Origin: Elainella saxicola E1
Lineage (GTDB): Bacteria; Cyanobacteriota; Cyanobacteriia; Elainellales; Elainellaceae
Direction of reading: 5' to 3'
Assembly (NCBI GenBank): GCA_002796835.1
Contig: LUGL01000016.1
Location: 1 to 64,000 of the forward strand
Length of the DNA: 64,000 nt
The notes below the pieces were generated by a model. It had not been told where the DNA came from, ran no database searches, and worked only from the letters and a program-made list of their open reading frames with translations. This document shows positions 7,654-17,232 of this stretch, one piece after another. Position numbers and translations under genes: made by a program. Each line of letters begins with the position of its first letter. Position 1 is the stretch's first letter.

Positions 7654-10600
7654 TTAAGACGAGGCCAGGGTGCCTCCGACTGCTGCCGCAACTGCTGAAA
7701 CCAATGCTGTTGCAAACAGCCACCAAGCGGCTACAGAAGCGGCCTGACGGGTTTCTTCGAGCTGACGTTGGGCCTGGGCTTTCACGGCTTCCAAACGACG
7801 TTGGGCTTCGAGCTGAATCTGCTCGGCTCGCTGTAACACGCTTGTTCTGGCTCCTTCGATCTGGTCCAGAATCCGGTTGACATCGGCCTCTGACACATCT
7901 TCACGGGAACTCAGCACCGCCACCAATGTATTGCGATCGAACTGACTCAAGCGGTGACGCAGGGCTTCAAAGCCTGCCTGCGGATCGTCGAGTAGCTGCC
8001 GCACATCCTGTCTGATGCCTTCGTAGTTCAACTCTGGTCGATTCAGTGAATTGAGGTAATCTCGAATGCGAGCCAGAATGTTATCGATCACAGATTGGAT
8101 ACGGGTTTGCACCTTATTAAGCTGATCCAACATTTGATCGCGCACGGCTTCAACTTGTGCCACAATCTGCTCTGCTTCTGCTTCAGACATATCTTGGCGT
8201 TGGGAGAGCAGGGCAATCAGCGTTGACCGATCCATGCGAGAGAGCCGATCGCCCAAATTCTGTAATCCCAGCCGAGGCGATTCCAGTAAGTAACGGAGGT
8301 CACGTTTAATCCCTTCTGGATTTAACTCTTCCTTATTCGTGTTACGCAGATATTGTTCCAAATTGTCTTGAAAATCAGTTACCGTTTGCTGCGTTCGCAA
8401 AGCCAGCCGTCGCGGAGCTTTCACCATTTGCTGAATGCTTCCCAGCACTTGATCGATCGTCCGATTCACTTGCGCTTCTGATAGATCACGGCGTTGACTC
8501 AACAATCGCACCAGCGTTTCGCGATCGATTCGAGATAGGCGGCGTCTCAATGCAACGGCTCCTTCTTTCGGATCATGCAAGAGCTGCTGCAAATCTCGCT
8601 GAATTCCGTCTGGGTCAAGTTCTTCTAAATTCGTGCGTCGTAAATAGTCCGCCAGGGTAGACAGCGTTTGATCATATTGATCTTTGGCGGCATGAGCCAC
8701 TGTACTCGGCGCATGTGTGAAGTTATACCAATTGGATTCAATTTGATCGACAATTCGATTGGCTTCTGCCTCACTCAAATCTTGCCGCTGACTGAGTAAG
8801 CCTACCCAAGTTTCGCGATCGAACTGAGCAGCCCGATGCCGCAGCGCCGAGATTCCAGTAGACGGATCGTTGACCAATAGTTGGAAATCGCGTTGAATGC
8901 CTGCTGGATCCAGCTCTGCTTTGCCCGTATCCCGTAGATGAGCCGCCAATCTGGATTGAAAATCGCTATAGCGTTGCTTGGCCTGTTCTCCCAGCGATCG
9001 CGATTCAAACAAAACCTGGTTGCGGCTCCGTTCCAAAACATCCAGAATGGCATTGCGTTCAGACAAAGTCAGGTCTTGGCGCTGTTGTAAAATCTGCTCT
9101 AACCTGGAGCGATCGTAAGGCAAGAAACGTTGCTGCAAAGTCTCAAAATCTGCATCCTCGTCTTTTAGTAATGCCTCAAAGGCAGGCAACCGCTCCGGCG
9201 TAACGAGTTGCTCTTTAGGAGTCAAGGTTAGATAAATATCAATACGCTGCCGCAGATCAGCTGAAATTTCTCGTTCTTGTTCCGCTTCAACTGTTCGCAA
9301 CACCTCTTGCCGCACTGCCTCCAGCTGATCGGCAATTTCCTGAATCCGCTCTTGGGTAAACACACCACGCGAGGCCAAAAGCTGAACAAATTGATTGCGA
9401 TTGAGCTGTGACACAGACGCCCGAACTGCGTCAGCATCGGCACCCGGATCATAAAGCACATTGCGAAACTCACGGGCAACAGTTGCTTGATCCATTTGCC
9501 AGGAATAGGTTGTCAGCAGATAATGCTCCACATCGGCCTGAATCGGGTTATAGGCTGGCTCGCTGATCACTTTTGCGGTGACGGTCTGGGTCTGATCGGT
9601 CACTGTTGAAGAAACCGATTTGATTCGATCGATGATTTGCGACAGATTCAAATCCGATAGATCTGTACGACCCATCAACAGGCCGATCGCGGTTGTTAAC
9701 CCCGATTGCAAGGTTTGTTGCATCCCGGATCCGCTAGCGTTGCCTGCATTTGCCGTTCTGGGTTCCCGTTGTTCCGCTAACAGGCGATCGAGCTTAGCAT
9801 TCAATTCCTCCACTCTAAGCTGACCTGATTGAGTGTTACGCAGATATTCAACCAGTTCTCCTAGGTTATCTGAACGGCGACGCTTGCCCAACGTACTGGT
9901 CCAAACGGCCTCCAGGAGGTCCACTAGGCGATTGACTTCCTGCCGCGATAAATCGGTACGTTGGCTAACTAAATCTGCAAAAGTATTGCGATCGATCGAT
10001 TTGAGATTACCGCTATCTGCCAGTTCCGCAATTTCTGGATCGTTCAGCAAATTTTCTAAATCTGCCTGCACCCGCTGTAAATCGAGACTGGGCAGCTTTA
10101 AATTTCCCAGATAGCTTTCAACAGAATTGCGCAGGCTACCTGGATCGATCGCTGACCCCAACTCATTGCGGACTGCTGAGACCACCGCTTCTGCGGTTGA
10201 CACAACCTGCTGTTTAGCTGCCTGACCACCGATCGCAGCCGTTGCTGTTCCCCAAACAGCTTGAAATCCTGAAGTTGCGGCCTGTACCACTGAACCAACC
10301 AGCGATCCGACCGTGGTTGAACTGACCCACACCAGCAGCGAGAAATAAGCCGCCCAAATCACCAAACTGATGATGGCTCCAAGTCGCGGACTGGTTAACA
10401 AACTAAGCTGAACGGCTAGATAGCAAGCAAAGAACAAGGCGACAGTTACGGTGATCAGGGTCCACAACCCTACACCAAAGCTAATTTTGCGGATCGTGGT
10501 TCCAACGCCACTGCCCTCTTCGCGATCGCGATCGTTGTGGCTTGGCTTGGACAAATTGCCCAGGAGAGAAATCCCTGCCGCGACCGAAAAGTTAGTCAGC

Positions 10601-10803
10601 AAAAGCTGAATGGCAAAGGCTAGCAGAATTCCTGAAATTAATGCAATAAAAAATTGCGGTCCAGAGAACAGAACAGAAGCAGCCTCTGGTGTTTCGATTT
10701 GATTTGAATCAGGAATTTGAGCAAACCATGTTGTCCAAATTCCAAATTCAGGTCTTAATAATATGCTTAAATCCATATTCTCTCCTGTTTCTGAACCATT
10801 CAA
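7654..10803 (-). CDS. large membrane-anchored protein with multiple ~100-aa helical repeats
   Basis: N-terminal TM segments, then repeated modules such as LEQYLRNTNKEELNPEGIKRDLRYLLESP...LSRMDRSTLIALLSQRQDMSEAEAEQIVAQVE, and a C-terminal TM helix. Confidence 0.85.
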   Translation of the reverse strand: MNGSETGENMDLSILLRPEFGIWTTWFAQIPDSNQIETPEAASVLFSGPQFFIALISGILLAFAIQLLLTNFSVAAGISLLGNLSKPSHNDRDREEGSGVGTTIRKISFGVGLWTLITVTVALFFACYLAVQLSLLTSPRLGAIISLVIWAAYFSLLVWVSSTTVGSLVGSVVQAATSGFQAVWGTATAAIGGQAAKQQVVSTAEAVVSAVRNELGSAIDPGSLRNSVESYLGNLKLPSLDLQRVQADLENLLNDPEIAELADSGNLKSIDRNTFADLVSQRTDLSRQEVNRLVDLLEAVWTSTLGKRRRSDNLGELVEYLRNTQSGQLRVEELNAKLDRLLAEQREPRTANAGNASGSGMQQTLQSGLTTAIGLLMGRTDLSDLNLSQIIDRIKSVSSTVTDQTQTVTAKVISEPAYNPIQADVEHYLLTTYSWQMDQATVAREFRNVLYDPGADADAVRASVSQLNRNQFVQLLASRGVFTQERIQEIADQLEAVRQEVLRTVEAEQEREISADLRQRIDIYLTLTPKEQLVTPERLPAFEALLKDEDADFETLQQRFLPYDRSRLEQILQQRQDLTLSERNAILDVLERSRNQVLFESRSLGEQAKQRYSDFQSRLAAHLRDTGKAELDPAGIQRDFQLLVNDPSTGISALRHRAAQFDRETWVGLLSQRQDLSEAEANRIVDQIESNWYNFTHAPSTVAHAAKDQYDQTLSTLADYLRRTNLEELDPDGIQRDLQQLLHDPKEGAVALRRRLSRIDRETLVRLLSQRRDLSEAQVNRTIDQVLGSIQQMVKAPRRLALRTQQTVTDFQDNLEQYLRNTNKEELNPEGIKRDLRYLLESPRLGLQNLGDRLSRMDRSTLIALLSQRQDMSEAEAEQIVAQVEAVRDQMLDQLNKVQTRIQSVIDNILARIRDYLNSLNRPELNYEGIRQDVRQLLDDPQAGFEALRHRLSQFDRNTLVAVLSSREDVSEADVNRILDQIEGARTSVLQRAEQIQLEAQRRLEAVKAQAQRQLEETRQAASVAAWWLFATALVSAVAAAVGGTLASS

Positions 10804-11081
10804 GGGGCATCAAACAGCAGTCATCGATAATCGTCTCTTTACGAACTGCTCTGTCGTCTAAGATCCTTCTGTTTGGAGAGATTTCACATCTTTCTCTGGA
10901 GGGAAACCTGCCTTTTCATCGCAGTAATCTACATATTTATAGAGATTTAGTTCCTTCATCTGGCAGAGGTTAGAAGCAATACATTTGTCTAGCTTGCTGA
11001 TTAGAACATTCATGGTAATCAGCAGAATCAAGCAAAGAGTCAAACAAGCATCAAGCAGACGTTAATGTTGGAGGATAAATC

Positions 11082-11330
11082 ATGCTGGATTTGGAAAACC
11101 TGCCACAGGATGTGAAGGAATCGTTGCCCCAGGAAGCCCAAAAGCTTTACATTGCTGCCTACAACAGCTTTTTAGACAATTCCCACAATGAAGAAGCTGC
11201 TGCTCGGGTGGCATGGCAGACGATCGAACGTAACGAACATTACTGTCGAGGGGAAGATGGCAAATGGTATCGTCAGGATAGTGATGGACCAGAACACCGG
11301 GGCCCCTTAGGCTCTATGCCCGGTTCCTGA
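11082..11330 (+). CDS. ChaB family protein
   Basis: LPQDVKESLPQEAQKLYIAAYNSFLDNSHNEEAAARVAWQTIERNEHYCRGEDGKWYR. Confidence 0.85.
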   Translation: MLDLENLPQDVKESLPQEAQKLYIAAYNSFLDNSHNEEAAARVAWQTIERNEHYCRGEDGKWYRQDSDGPEHRGPLGSMPGS

Positions 11331-11377
11331 TTAGATCTTGGCAAAACTTTTGGGGAGAACTTTTCGGGAGAACGAAC

Positions 11378-11584
11378 ATGCCTTATCGCCAATTAAGCGA
11401 TTTGCCTGATTCAGTCCGATCGCATTTACCCAAACATGCCCAAGAGATCTTCCAGGCCGCTTTTAATAGCGCTGAGCAGGAATATGCTGAAGAGGAGCGG
11501 GCCTTCCGAGTTGCCTAGAGTGCCGTCAAACATCAGTATGAAAAAGGTGAAGATGGCAATTGGCATGCCAAGGCTGAATTCTGA
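11378..11584 (+). pseudogene. second ChaB-like gene interrupted by in-frame TAG
   Basis: MPYRQLSDLPDSVRSHLPKHAQEIFQAAFNSAEQEYAEEERAFRVA*SAVKHQYEKGEDGNWHAKAEF*; TAG at 11516-11518 sits where the paralogue has Trp (RVAW). Confidence 0.75.
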
Positions 11585-11598
11585 TCGGCGATCGGCTC

Positions 11599-12066
11599 TT
11601 AACGGATCAGCTGCAAGATTTGAGGTCGCGTAAAATCGATCAGCGCCTTTTGTTCAGGCCAGTATATATAGGGAAGTTGGTTGAGCAAAAACCAGGCCAT
11701 CTCATTTCCGGGCTCTAACCTTGCTATATTGGCCTGAATTTGATGCGTTCGAAAGAGGAAATAGTACACTTTCTTCCAGCGCCGCTTGGAATAGCTGAGC
11801 CGTTCCCTGGAACCCAAATCCAGCAGTAATTTCAGTTCAGTCAACCCTGCCTCTTCCGCAATTTCTCGATGGGCTGCCTGCTCGATCGATTCTCCCGGCT
11901 CCAACCGTCCTTTCGGCAACACATATCCGGGTGCGCCTTTTTCTCGAATTAGGGCTACATAATGGTCTGATCCTTGCGTTCTGACCACGATTCCGCCTGC
12001 CGAGACTTCTTCTTCAACATTGGGGGGACGATGATACCAACTGTCATCGATCGGGGGAAACTCCAT
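11599..12066 (-). CDS. NUDIX hydrolase
   Basis: GYVLPKGRLEPGESIEQAAHREIAEEAGL matches GX5EX7REUXEEXGU. Confidence 0.93.
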   Translation of the reverse strand: MEFPPIDDSWYHRPPNVEEEVSAGGIVVRTQGSDHYVALIREKGAPGYVLPKGRLEPGESIEQAAHREIAEEAGLTELKLLLDLGSRERLSYSKRRWKKVYYFLFRTHQIQANIARLEPGNEMAWFLLNQLPYIYWPEQKALIDFTRPQILQLIR

Positions 12067-12152
12067 CCTGAACCCTACTCCTGCCACTGAACCACGCTAT
12101 TCTGAGAAAAGTAGAATTGTTGTGCTACCTTGCTCAGAACCATTCACACTCT

Positions 12153-13010
12153 ATGCTAGAACTGCACTGTCATACAACCTATTCGGATGGAACGCTGACC
12201 CCTCAGCAGTTGGTTAGCGCAGCGGTTGAGGCAGGTGTGAAAATCCTGGCCATTACCGATCATGACTCAATGGCGGGTTGGGACGAAGCCATTACAGCGG
12301 CACAAACCCATGCCTTAGAGATTGTGCCCGGTCTGGAACTAAGTACGGTCTATCGGGAGCGATCGATGCATATTCTGGGCTTTTATCCCGATCGCAGCCG
12401 ACTGGAAGCGCCACTACAGGAACGTCTGGCCGGACGACACCGCCGCGCTCAACAAATGCTGGAAAAACTGGCGGCTTTAGGATATCCGATCGAACTGGTC
12501 ACCGATAGCGAGATGGCTCCCGGACGACCTCATATTGCAGCGGCATTAGTGCAGGCAGGCTATGTTCAATCCTCACAAGAAGCGTTCGATCGCTGGCTGG
12601 GAGAGGGCAAATCTGCCTATGTTGCCTATGAAAAGTTTTCGGCCATGGAAGGCATTCAGCTTTTACGGCGATGTGCTGCGGTGCCAGTGTGGGCACATCC
12701 TTACTTATTTCGGGGGGGAACGGTTGAAACGGTGCTGCCCGAACTGATGGCTGCCGGACTAATGGGGCTTGAGGTTTATCATCCTAGCCATTCCCCTAGC
12801 CAGGTTCGTAAGCTAGAGGAACTCTGTGAAGAACATCGTTTAATCGCGACAGGTGGCAGTGACTATCATGGTCCAATTCAGGGTTCTGCCAAAGAGGTCG
12901 ATCGTCATGGCGGACTGAATCACCTGCATTTATCCGACAAGCTATTACCTCCTTTAAAACAAGCCGCGCAGCAGCTTTTGTCAGAATCTGGTTTAACGGT
13001 AGTCCAGTAA
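12153..13010 (+). CDS. PHP domain-containing phosphoesterase
   Basis: MLELHCHTTYSDGTLTPQQLV ... ILAITDHDSMAGW ... ATGGSDYHG PHP metal motifs. Confidence 0.92.
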   Translation: MLELHCHTTYSDGTLTPQQLVSAAVEAGVKILAITDHDSMAGWDEAITAAQTHALEIVPGLELSTVYRERSMHILGFYPDRSRLEAPLQERLAGRHRRAQQMLEKLAALGYPIELVTDSEMAPGRPHIAAALVQAGYVQSSQEAFDRWLGEGKSAYVAYEKFSAMEGIQLLRRCAAVPVWAHPYLFRGGTVETVLPELMAAGLMGLEVYHPSHSPSQVRKLEELCEEHRLIATGGSDYHGPIQGSAKEVDRHGGLNHLHLSDKLLPPLKQAAQQLLSESGLTVVQ

Positions 13011-13134
13011 GCGGGATTTCGATCGCTTGCTTTTAAGCGGAATTCTGACGCTAGACAGACGCTGTTTCAATTGGAGAAGCGTTACAAGAGAAACAGGAAA
13101 GCATCAGGCTGGCTGATTCAGGAGGGAGGCTGTC

Positions 13135-13212
13135 ATGAACGAACTACGATTGTGGTTAGGGCTGTTGACTACATTGATTCTGTTCTGGGCTTTAGTGAAC
13201 TGGCTAGTATAG
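13135..13212 (+). CDS. 25-aa single-TM peptide (putative)
   Basis: MNELRLWLGLLTTLILFWALVNWLV preceded by GGAGGGAGG; absent from the ORF track because of size. Confidence 0.45.
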   Translation: MNELRLWLGLLTTLILFWALVNWLV

Positions 13213-13317
13213 TCCGATCGAAATTTCAAGCACTCTAATATAGGCAAGGACTGGCAAAACGTTGGTCTGATGACTCGATCAAGTTATGTCAAAACCAACA
13301 ATTTCAAATATCGATCG

Positions 13318-13764
13318 TTAGTCTACGATTAGCCCAGAAATTTCTTGAGTATTCACCTCATTCATATTGAAGCTGGACTCAGAGGCTGATTCTTCTAAGA
13401 CCCGTTGAAGGCGATCGAGGCTGGCTTGCAAATCTTCGCGTAGATGGGATAAGGACACGAGTTTTTCATCGGTTTCTTGCAATCTCTGCTGCAAGATTTC
13501 GATTAGCGCCTGCAAGTGACACCGATTAGAAAGTTCCTCAAAGTAAAGAGGCAGCATGTGTGCAATTTCCTCAAGGCTAAAACCCAATGCCTTTAAATCA
13601 TTAATTTTTTGCAAGCGAGTCAGCGCGACTTGCGTGTAATATCGAAACCCGCTTCCCTGCCGCTCACTAGGACCCAGTAATCCCAAACTTTCGTAATACC
13701 GCACGGTTCGAGGAGTCACTCCTGCTAAATCTGCTAACTGTCCAATTCGCATTTTTTCGCTCAC
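13318..13764 (-). CDS. MerR family transcriptional regulator
   Basis: MRIGQLADLAGVTPRTVRYYESLGLLGPSERQGSGFRYYTQVALTRLQKI. Confidence 0.93.
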   Translation of the reverse strand: MSEKMRIGQLADLAGVTPRTVRYYESLGLLGPSERQGSGFRYYTQVALTRLQKINDLKALGFSLEEIAHMLPLYFEELSNRCHLQALIEILQQRLQETDEKLVSLSHLREDLQASLDRLQRVLEESASESSFNMNEVNTQEISGLIVD

Positions 13765-13780
13765 GCCGTATCACCTTTCA

Positions 13781-13802
13781 ACTCTAACGTTAACGTCAAG
13801 TA
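13781..13802 (-). promoter_or_regulatory. Putative MerR-type operator/promoter upstream of merR gene
   Basis: Minus strand ACTTGACGTTAACGTTAGAGTT: ACGTTAACGT palindrome next to a TTGACG -35-like box. Confidence 0.4.
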
Positions 13803-14712
13803 ATTACCCGATTAGTGACATTTAAATCTATTGTTGCGATCGCGATTGATTTTGAATAGCTTTGATTTCTTATCAAATTAATATGTGTGTTTTAATCCCT
13901 GAATCTTTCTATTCTTATCCCAGATAAGCTCTATAGACCTTGCAAAAGCTGGGCATGTAGGAATTGTGGGATGTGGGTGATTAACCATAGAAAATCAGTA
14001 ATGACATTACCTCAATCTTCTTGATACCTACCTGGAAAACCCCAGGTCTTGATCCATAGAACTTTTACTCTATTAACGAGTGAGTTGGTTCTATGCAGTT
14101 TTTGGGCAAACCCAGAAATAATGGCTGTAATCCAGTCAGGAAAAGGCTTTTAATAAAACATGGCAATTTAACCGCATGCTTCTGTTTTGGCAAGAACCAT
14201 AGAGATTTACTATTTTCTTATCGATTTTATTTGGATTTTTTCTATAATTTTATCGATCCCCTACTAGACGGAGGGGGATCAGAGACAGTAATCTTTGTTC
14301 ATCAACGTAATTTGCACAACAAATTGTTCCTGGAAAGAGATCGGCAATATTATCGTCTATTTTCGGCGAAGTAGTATTGTACGAACGGCTTTCTTCTAGA
14401 TCGGAATTATAGAGAAACTTGTCAACTCTGAAGATCGCGAGGTCAGGCCAAACTTATTCTTTCCGGGTGCGAATCGAATCTGAAAAGCGAGGCTCTCATC
14501 AAAATAGTTTGAAAAGAGTCTGTTAGCATTCCTGTTCTCGATCGCTTTTCAATTCCAAATCATTTTCTAGTCGCAATTGTTGTATGGCTTTTAGCCTCAA
14601 TTTCTGCTGGCTAGAAACTGGTGGCCCTAAATTTTCCAAAACACAAGCTGTTGTCAGTAAAGCAGGCGTTCTTCTCTCGCTGCTCAGGAGTCTCAACGTT
14701 TAGGAGGTACCA

Positions 14713-16077
14713 ATGACCGATTTTTCTCAGTTCACACGGCGTCGATTTATCGCAACGGCTGGCGCAACGGCTGCGACTAGCATCCTTTTGAAAGGCTGTT
14801 TGGGGAATCCTCCCAGCGACAGTGCTACTGCAACACAACCCAGTCCTGCTGCCTCATCGGTCAATGTCAACAGCAATGAAGCCCCCGAAATTACCACGGT
14901 GAAATTGGGCTATATTCCGATCGTCGAAGCAGCTCCCATCATCGTGGCTCAGCAAAAGGGATTCTTCGCCAAATATGGCATGACGGGTGTAGAGGTCTCG
15001 AAGCAGTCCAACTGGGCTTCCGCACGGGACAACATCGTGAATGGTTCAGCAGCAGGTGGTATTGATGGGGGGCAATGGCAAATGCCGATGCCTCATCTGA
15101 TTACTGAAGGGTTAATTACCAATGGCCGCAAAACTCCGATGTATGTTCTGGCTCAATTAGTCACGAACGGCAATGGCATTGCAATTTCGGGTAAGAATGT
15201 TGGCAAAGGCATTGGCTTGAAGATTTCAGATCCGGACTACATCAAAGGATTCCAGAAAACCGAGGGTCGGAAATTCAAAGCAGCCTACACCTTCCCGAAT
15301 GCTAACCAGGATTTCTGGATTCGTTACTGGCTAGCGGCTAGCGGCATTGATCCAGATAATGACATTGACTTGTTGGCTGTTCCGCCTGCCGAAACGGTGC
15401 AGGGTATGAAAACGGGTACGATGGATGCGTTCAGTACCGGTGACCCTTGGCCCTACCGGATCGTTGCGGATGACATTGGCTTCATGGCTGCCTTGACGGA
15501 GCAAATTTGGCAGTTCCATCCTGAAGAATATTTGGCCATGCGGGCTGACTGGGTTGACAAGTATCCCAAAGCTACAAAGGCAATTTTGAAAGGGATTATG
15601 GAAGCTCAGCAGTGGTGTGACGATCCGGCCAATCGCAAGGAGCTGGTGACGATGCTGTCTGGACGGAACTTCTTCAACTTGCCTGAAGCTGTGCTGACCC
15701 CACCCTTTGAAGGACGCTATAAGCTGGGCGACGGCAAGCCAGATATCGATAATTTCAAATCGGGGCCGCTGTACTGGAAAGATGGCGTTGGCAGTGTCTC
15801 TTATCCTTACAAGAGTCATGATCTGTGGTTCTTGACGGAGACGATGCGCTGGAATTTCCACAATGGCGCAATTAAAGATTTTGATATGGCGAAGAAGTTG
15901 ATCGATCAAGTCAATCGCGAGGATCTGTGGAAAGAGGCGGCCAAGGACGCAGGAATTGCCGCAGCCGATATTCCGACTTCGACTTCGCGTGGCGTTGAAA
16001 CCTTCTTCGACAAGGTGAAGTTTGATCCAGAAAACCCAGAGGCTTATCTCGCCAGCCTCAAGATCAAAAAAGCTTAG
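14713..16077 (+). CDS. cmpA: ABC transporter substrate-binding lipoprotein, CmpA type (bicarbonate) of the NrtA/CmpA family
   Basis: [27 protein letters not shown] Tat/lipoprotein leader; [45 protein letters not shown] ... [19 protein letters not shown] reads as CmpA rather than NrtA. Confidence 0.85.
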   Translation: MTDFSQFTRRRFIATAGATAATSILLKGCLGNPPSDSATATQPSPAASSVNVNSNEAPEITTVKLGYIPIVEAAPIIVAQQKGFFAKYGMTGVEVSKQSNWASARDNIVNGSAAGGIDGGQWQMPMPHLITEGLITNGRKTPMYVLAQLVTNGNGIAISGKNVGKGIGLKISDPDYIKGFQKTEGRKFKAAYTFPNANQDFWIRYWLAASGIDPDNDIDLLAVPPAETVQGMKTGTMDAFSTGDPWPYRIVADDIGFMAALTEQIWQFHPEEYLAMRADWVDKYPKATKAILKGIMEAQQWCDDPANRKELVTMLSGRNFFNLPEAVLTPPFEGRYKLGDGKPDIDNFKSGPLYWKDGVGSVSYPYKSHDLWFLTETMRWNFHNGAIKDFDMAKKLIDQVNREDLWKEAAKDAGIAAADIPTSTSRGVETFFDKVKFDPENPEAYLASLKIKKA

Positions 16078-16349
16078 TCTTCAGTTGATCTGCTCTGTGA
16101 AAATGGGCAGTCCTGAAACTTAGAACCTCGAAGCTAACCCGGTTTGAACATCATTGCGGTTGCAGTGAAACGGTTGAAGCGGGTTTCCTTCGGAACCTTT
16201 AGGCGGATGGGGCACGTAGCAGCGCACCCCACCCAGGTCGGCTCAGTGCGTATCGACCCTAGCAAATGGTACAGAGGGCGATCGCAAACCGATACCGAAT
16301 AAGTCAATTCTTGCACTTCTTGTACTTTATTACTTCATTCAGGATAGCT

Positions 16350-17201
16350 ATGGTTGCAAATGCAGGAACCCGGACCTCCGGGACAAATTTTTCGGAGTCG
16401 CTGCGATCGTTTTGGAAAAAGAATGGTGAGAATATTGTTCTCCCTATTATTGGGATTCTGGGATTTCTCGTCATCTGGCAGTTCGCATCCATGGCTCAGC
16501 TCACCAAACTGCCGCCTCCCACTTCACTGTGGACCGATAAGCAAACTCAAGAGCTGTTGCTCTATCCCTTTATGGATCGGGGTGGCTTAGATAAGGGTCT
16601 GTTCTGGCAAACCTGGGAAAGTTTGAAACGGGTGGCGCTAGGCTATACTGCCGCTGCGATCGTCGGCATTGGACTGGGTATTCTCGTGGGTACCCAACCG
16701 AAGGTAAATAAAGCGCTGGATCCACTGTTCCAGTTCTTGCGAATGATCGCCCCTCTGGCCTGGGTTCCCATCACCTTGATTGCGCTGCCGAACGTCCAAA
16801 CTGCTGCAATCTTCGTGATTTTCATTACCTCCGTTTGGCCGATTCTGATCAACACCACGGTGGGTGTGCAGCAAATTCCTCAGGACTACAAAAACGTGGC
16901 TCGCGTGCTGCAAATTTCTCCGACCAAATACTTCTTCAAGATTCTGATTCCTTCAGCCTTGCCCTACATCTTCACTGGATTGCGAATTGCGATCGGTCTA
17001 GCTTGGTTGGCAATTATTGCGGCAGAAATTGTGATGTCTGGTGTAGTTGGGATTGGCTTCTTCATCTGGAGCGCCTATCAAAACAACTATGTAAGTGAAG
17101 TGCTGCTGGCGGTTGTGTATATCGGTGCGGTGGGTCTGTTGCTCGATCGGTTCATGGCCTTCCTGCAACACAAGATTCTGCCAACGGACTCTCGTAGCTA
17201 G
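16350..17201 (+). CDS. cmpB: ABC transporter permease, CmpB/NrtB family
   Basis: FLRMIAPLAWVPITLIALPNVQTAAIFVIFITSVWPILINTTVGV; IGLAWLAIIAAEIVMSGVVGIGFFIW. Confidence 0.87.
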   Translation: MVANAGTRTSGTNFSESLRSFWKKNGENIVLPIIGILGFLVIWQFASMAQLTKLPPPTSLWTDKQTQELLLYPFMDRGGLDKGLFWQTWESLKRVALGYTAAAIVGIGLGILVGTQPKVNKALDPLFQFLRMIAPLAWVPITLIALPNVQTAAIFVIFITSVWPILINTTVGVQQIPQDYKNVARVLQISPTKYFFKILIPSALPYIFTGLRIAIGLAWLAIIAAEIVMSGVVGIGFFIWSAYQNNYVSEVLLAVVYIGAVGLLLDRFMAFLQHKILPTDSRS

Positions 17202-17232
17202 AACCCGCACTGACATTAGAGGATGAAAGATC

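Noticed and set aside
13998-14010. GTAATGACATTAC perfect palindrome as an NtcA site
   Set aside because: Spacing is GTA-N7-TAC, not the NtcA GTA-N8-TAC; distance to cmpA is also large
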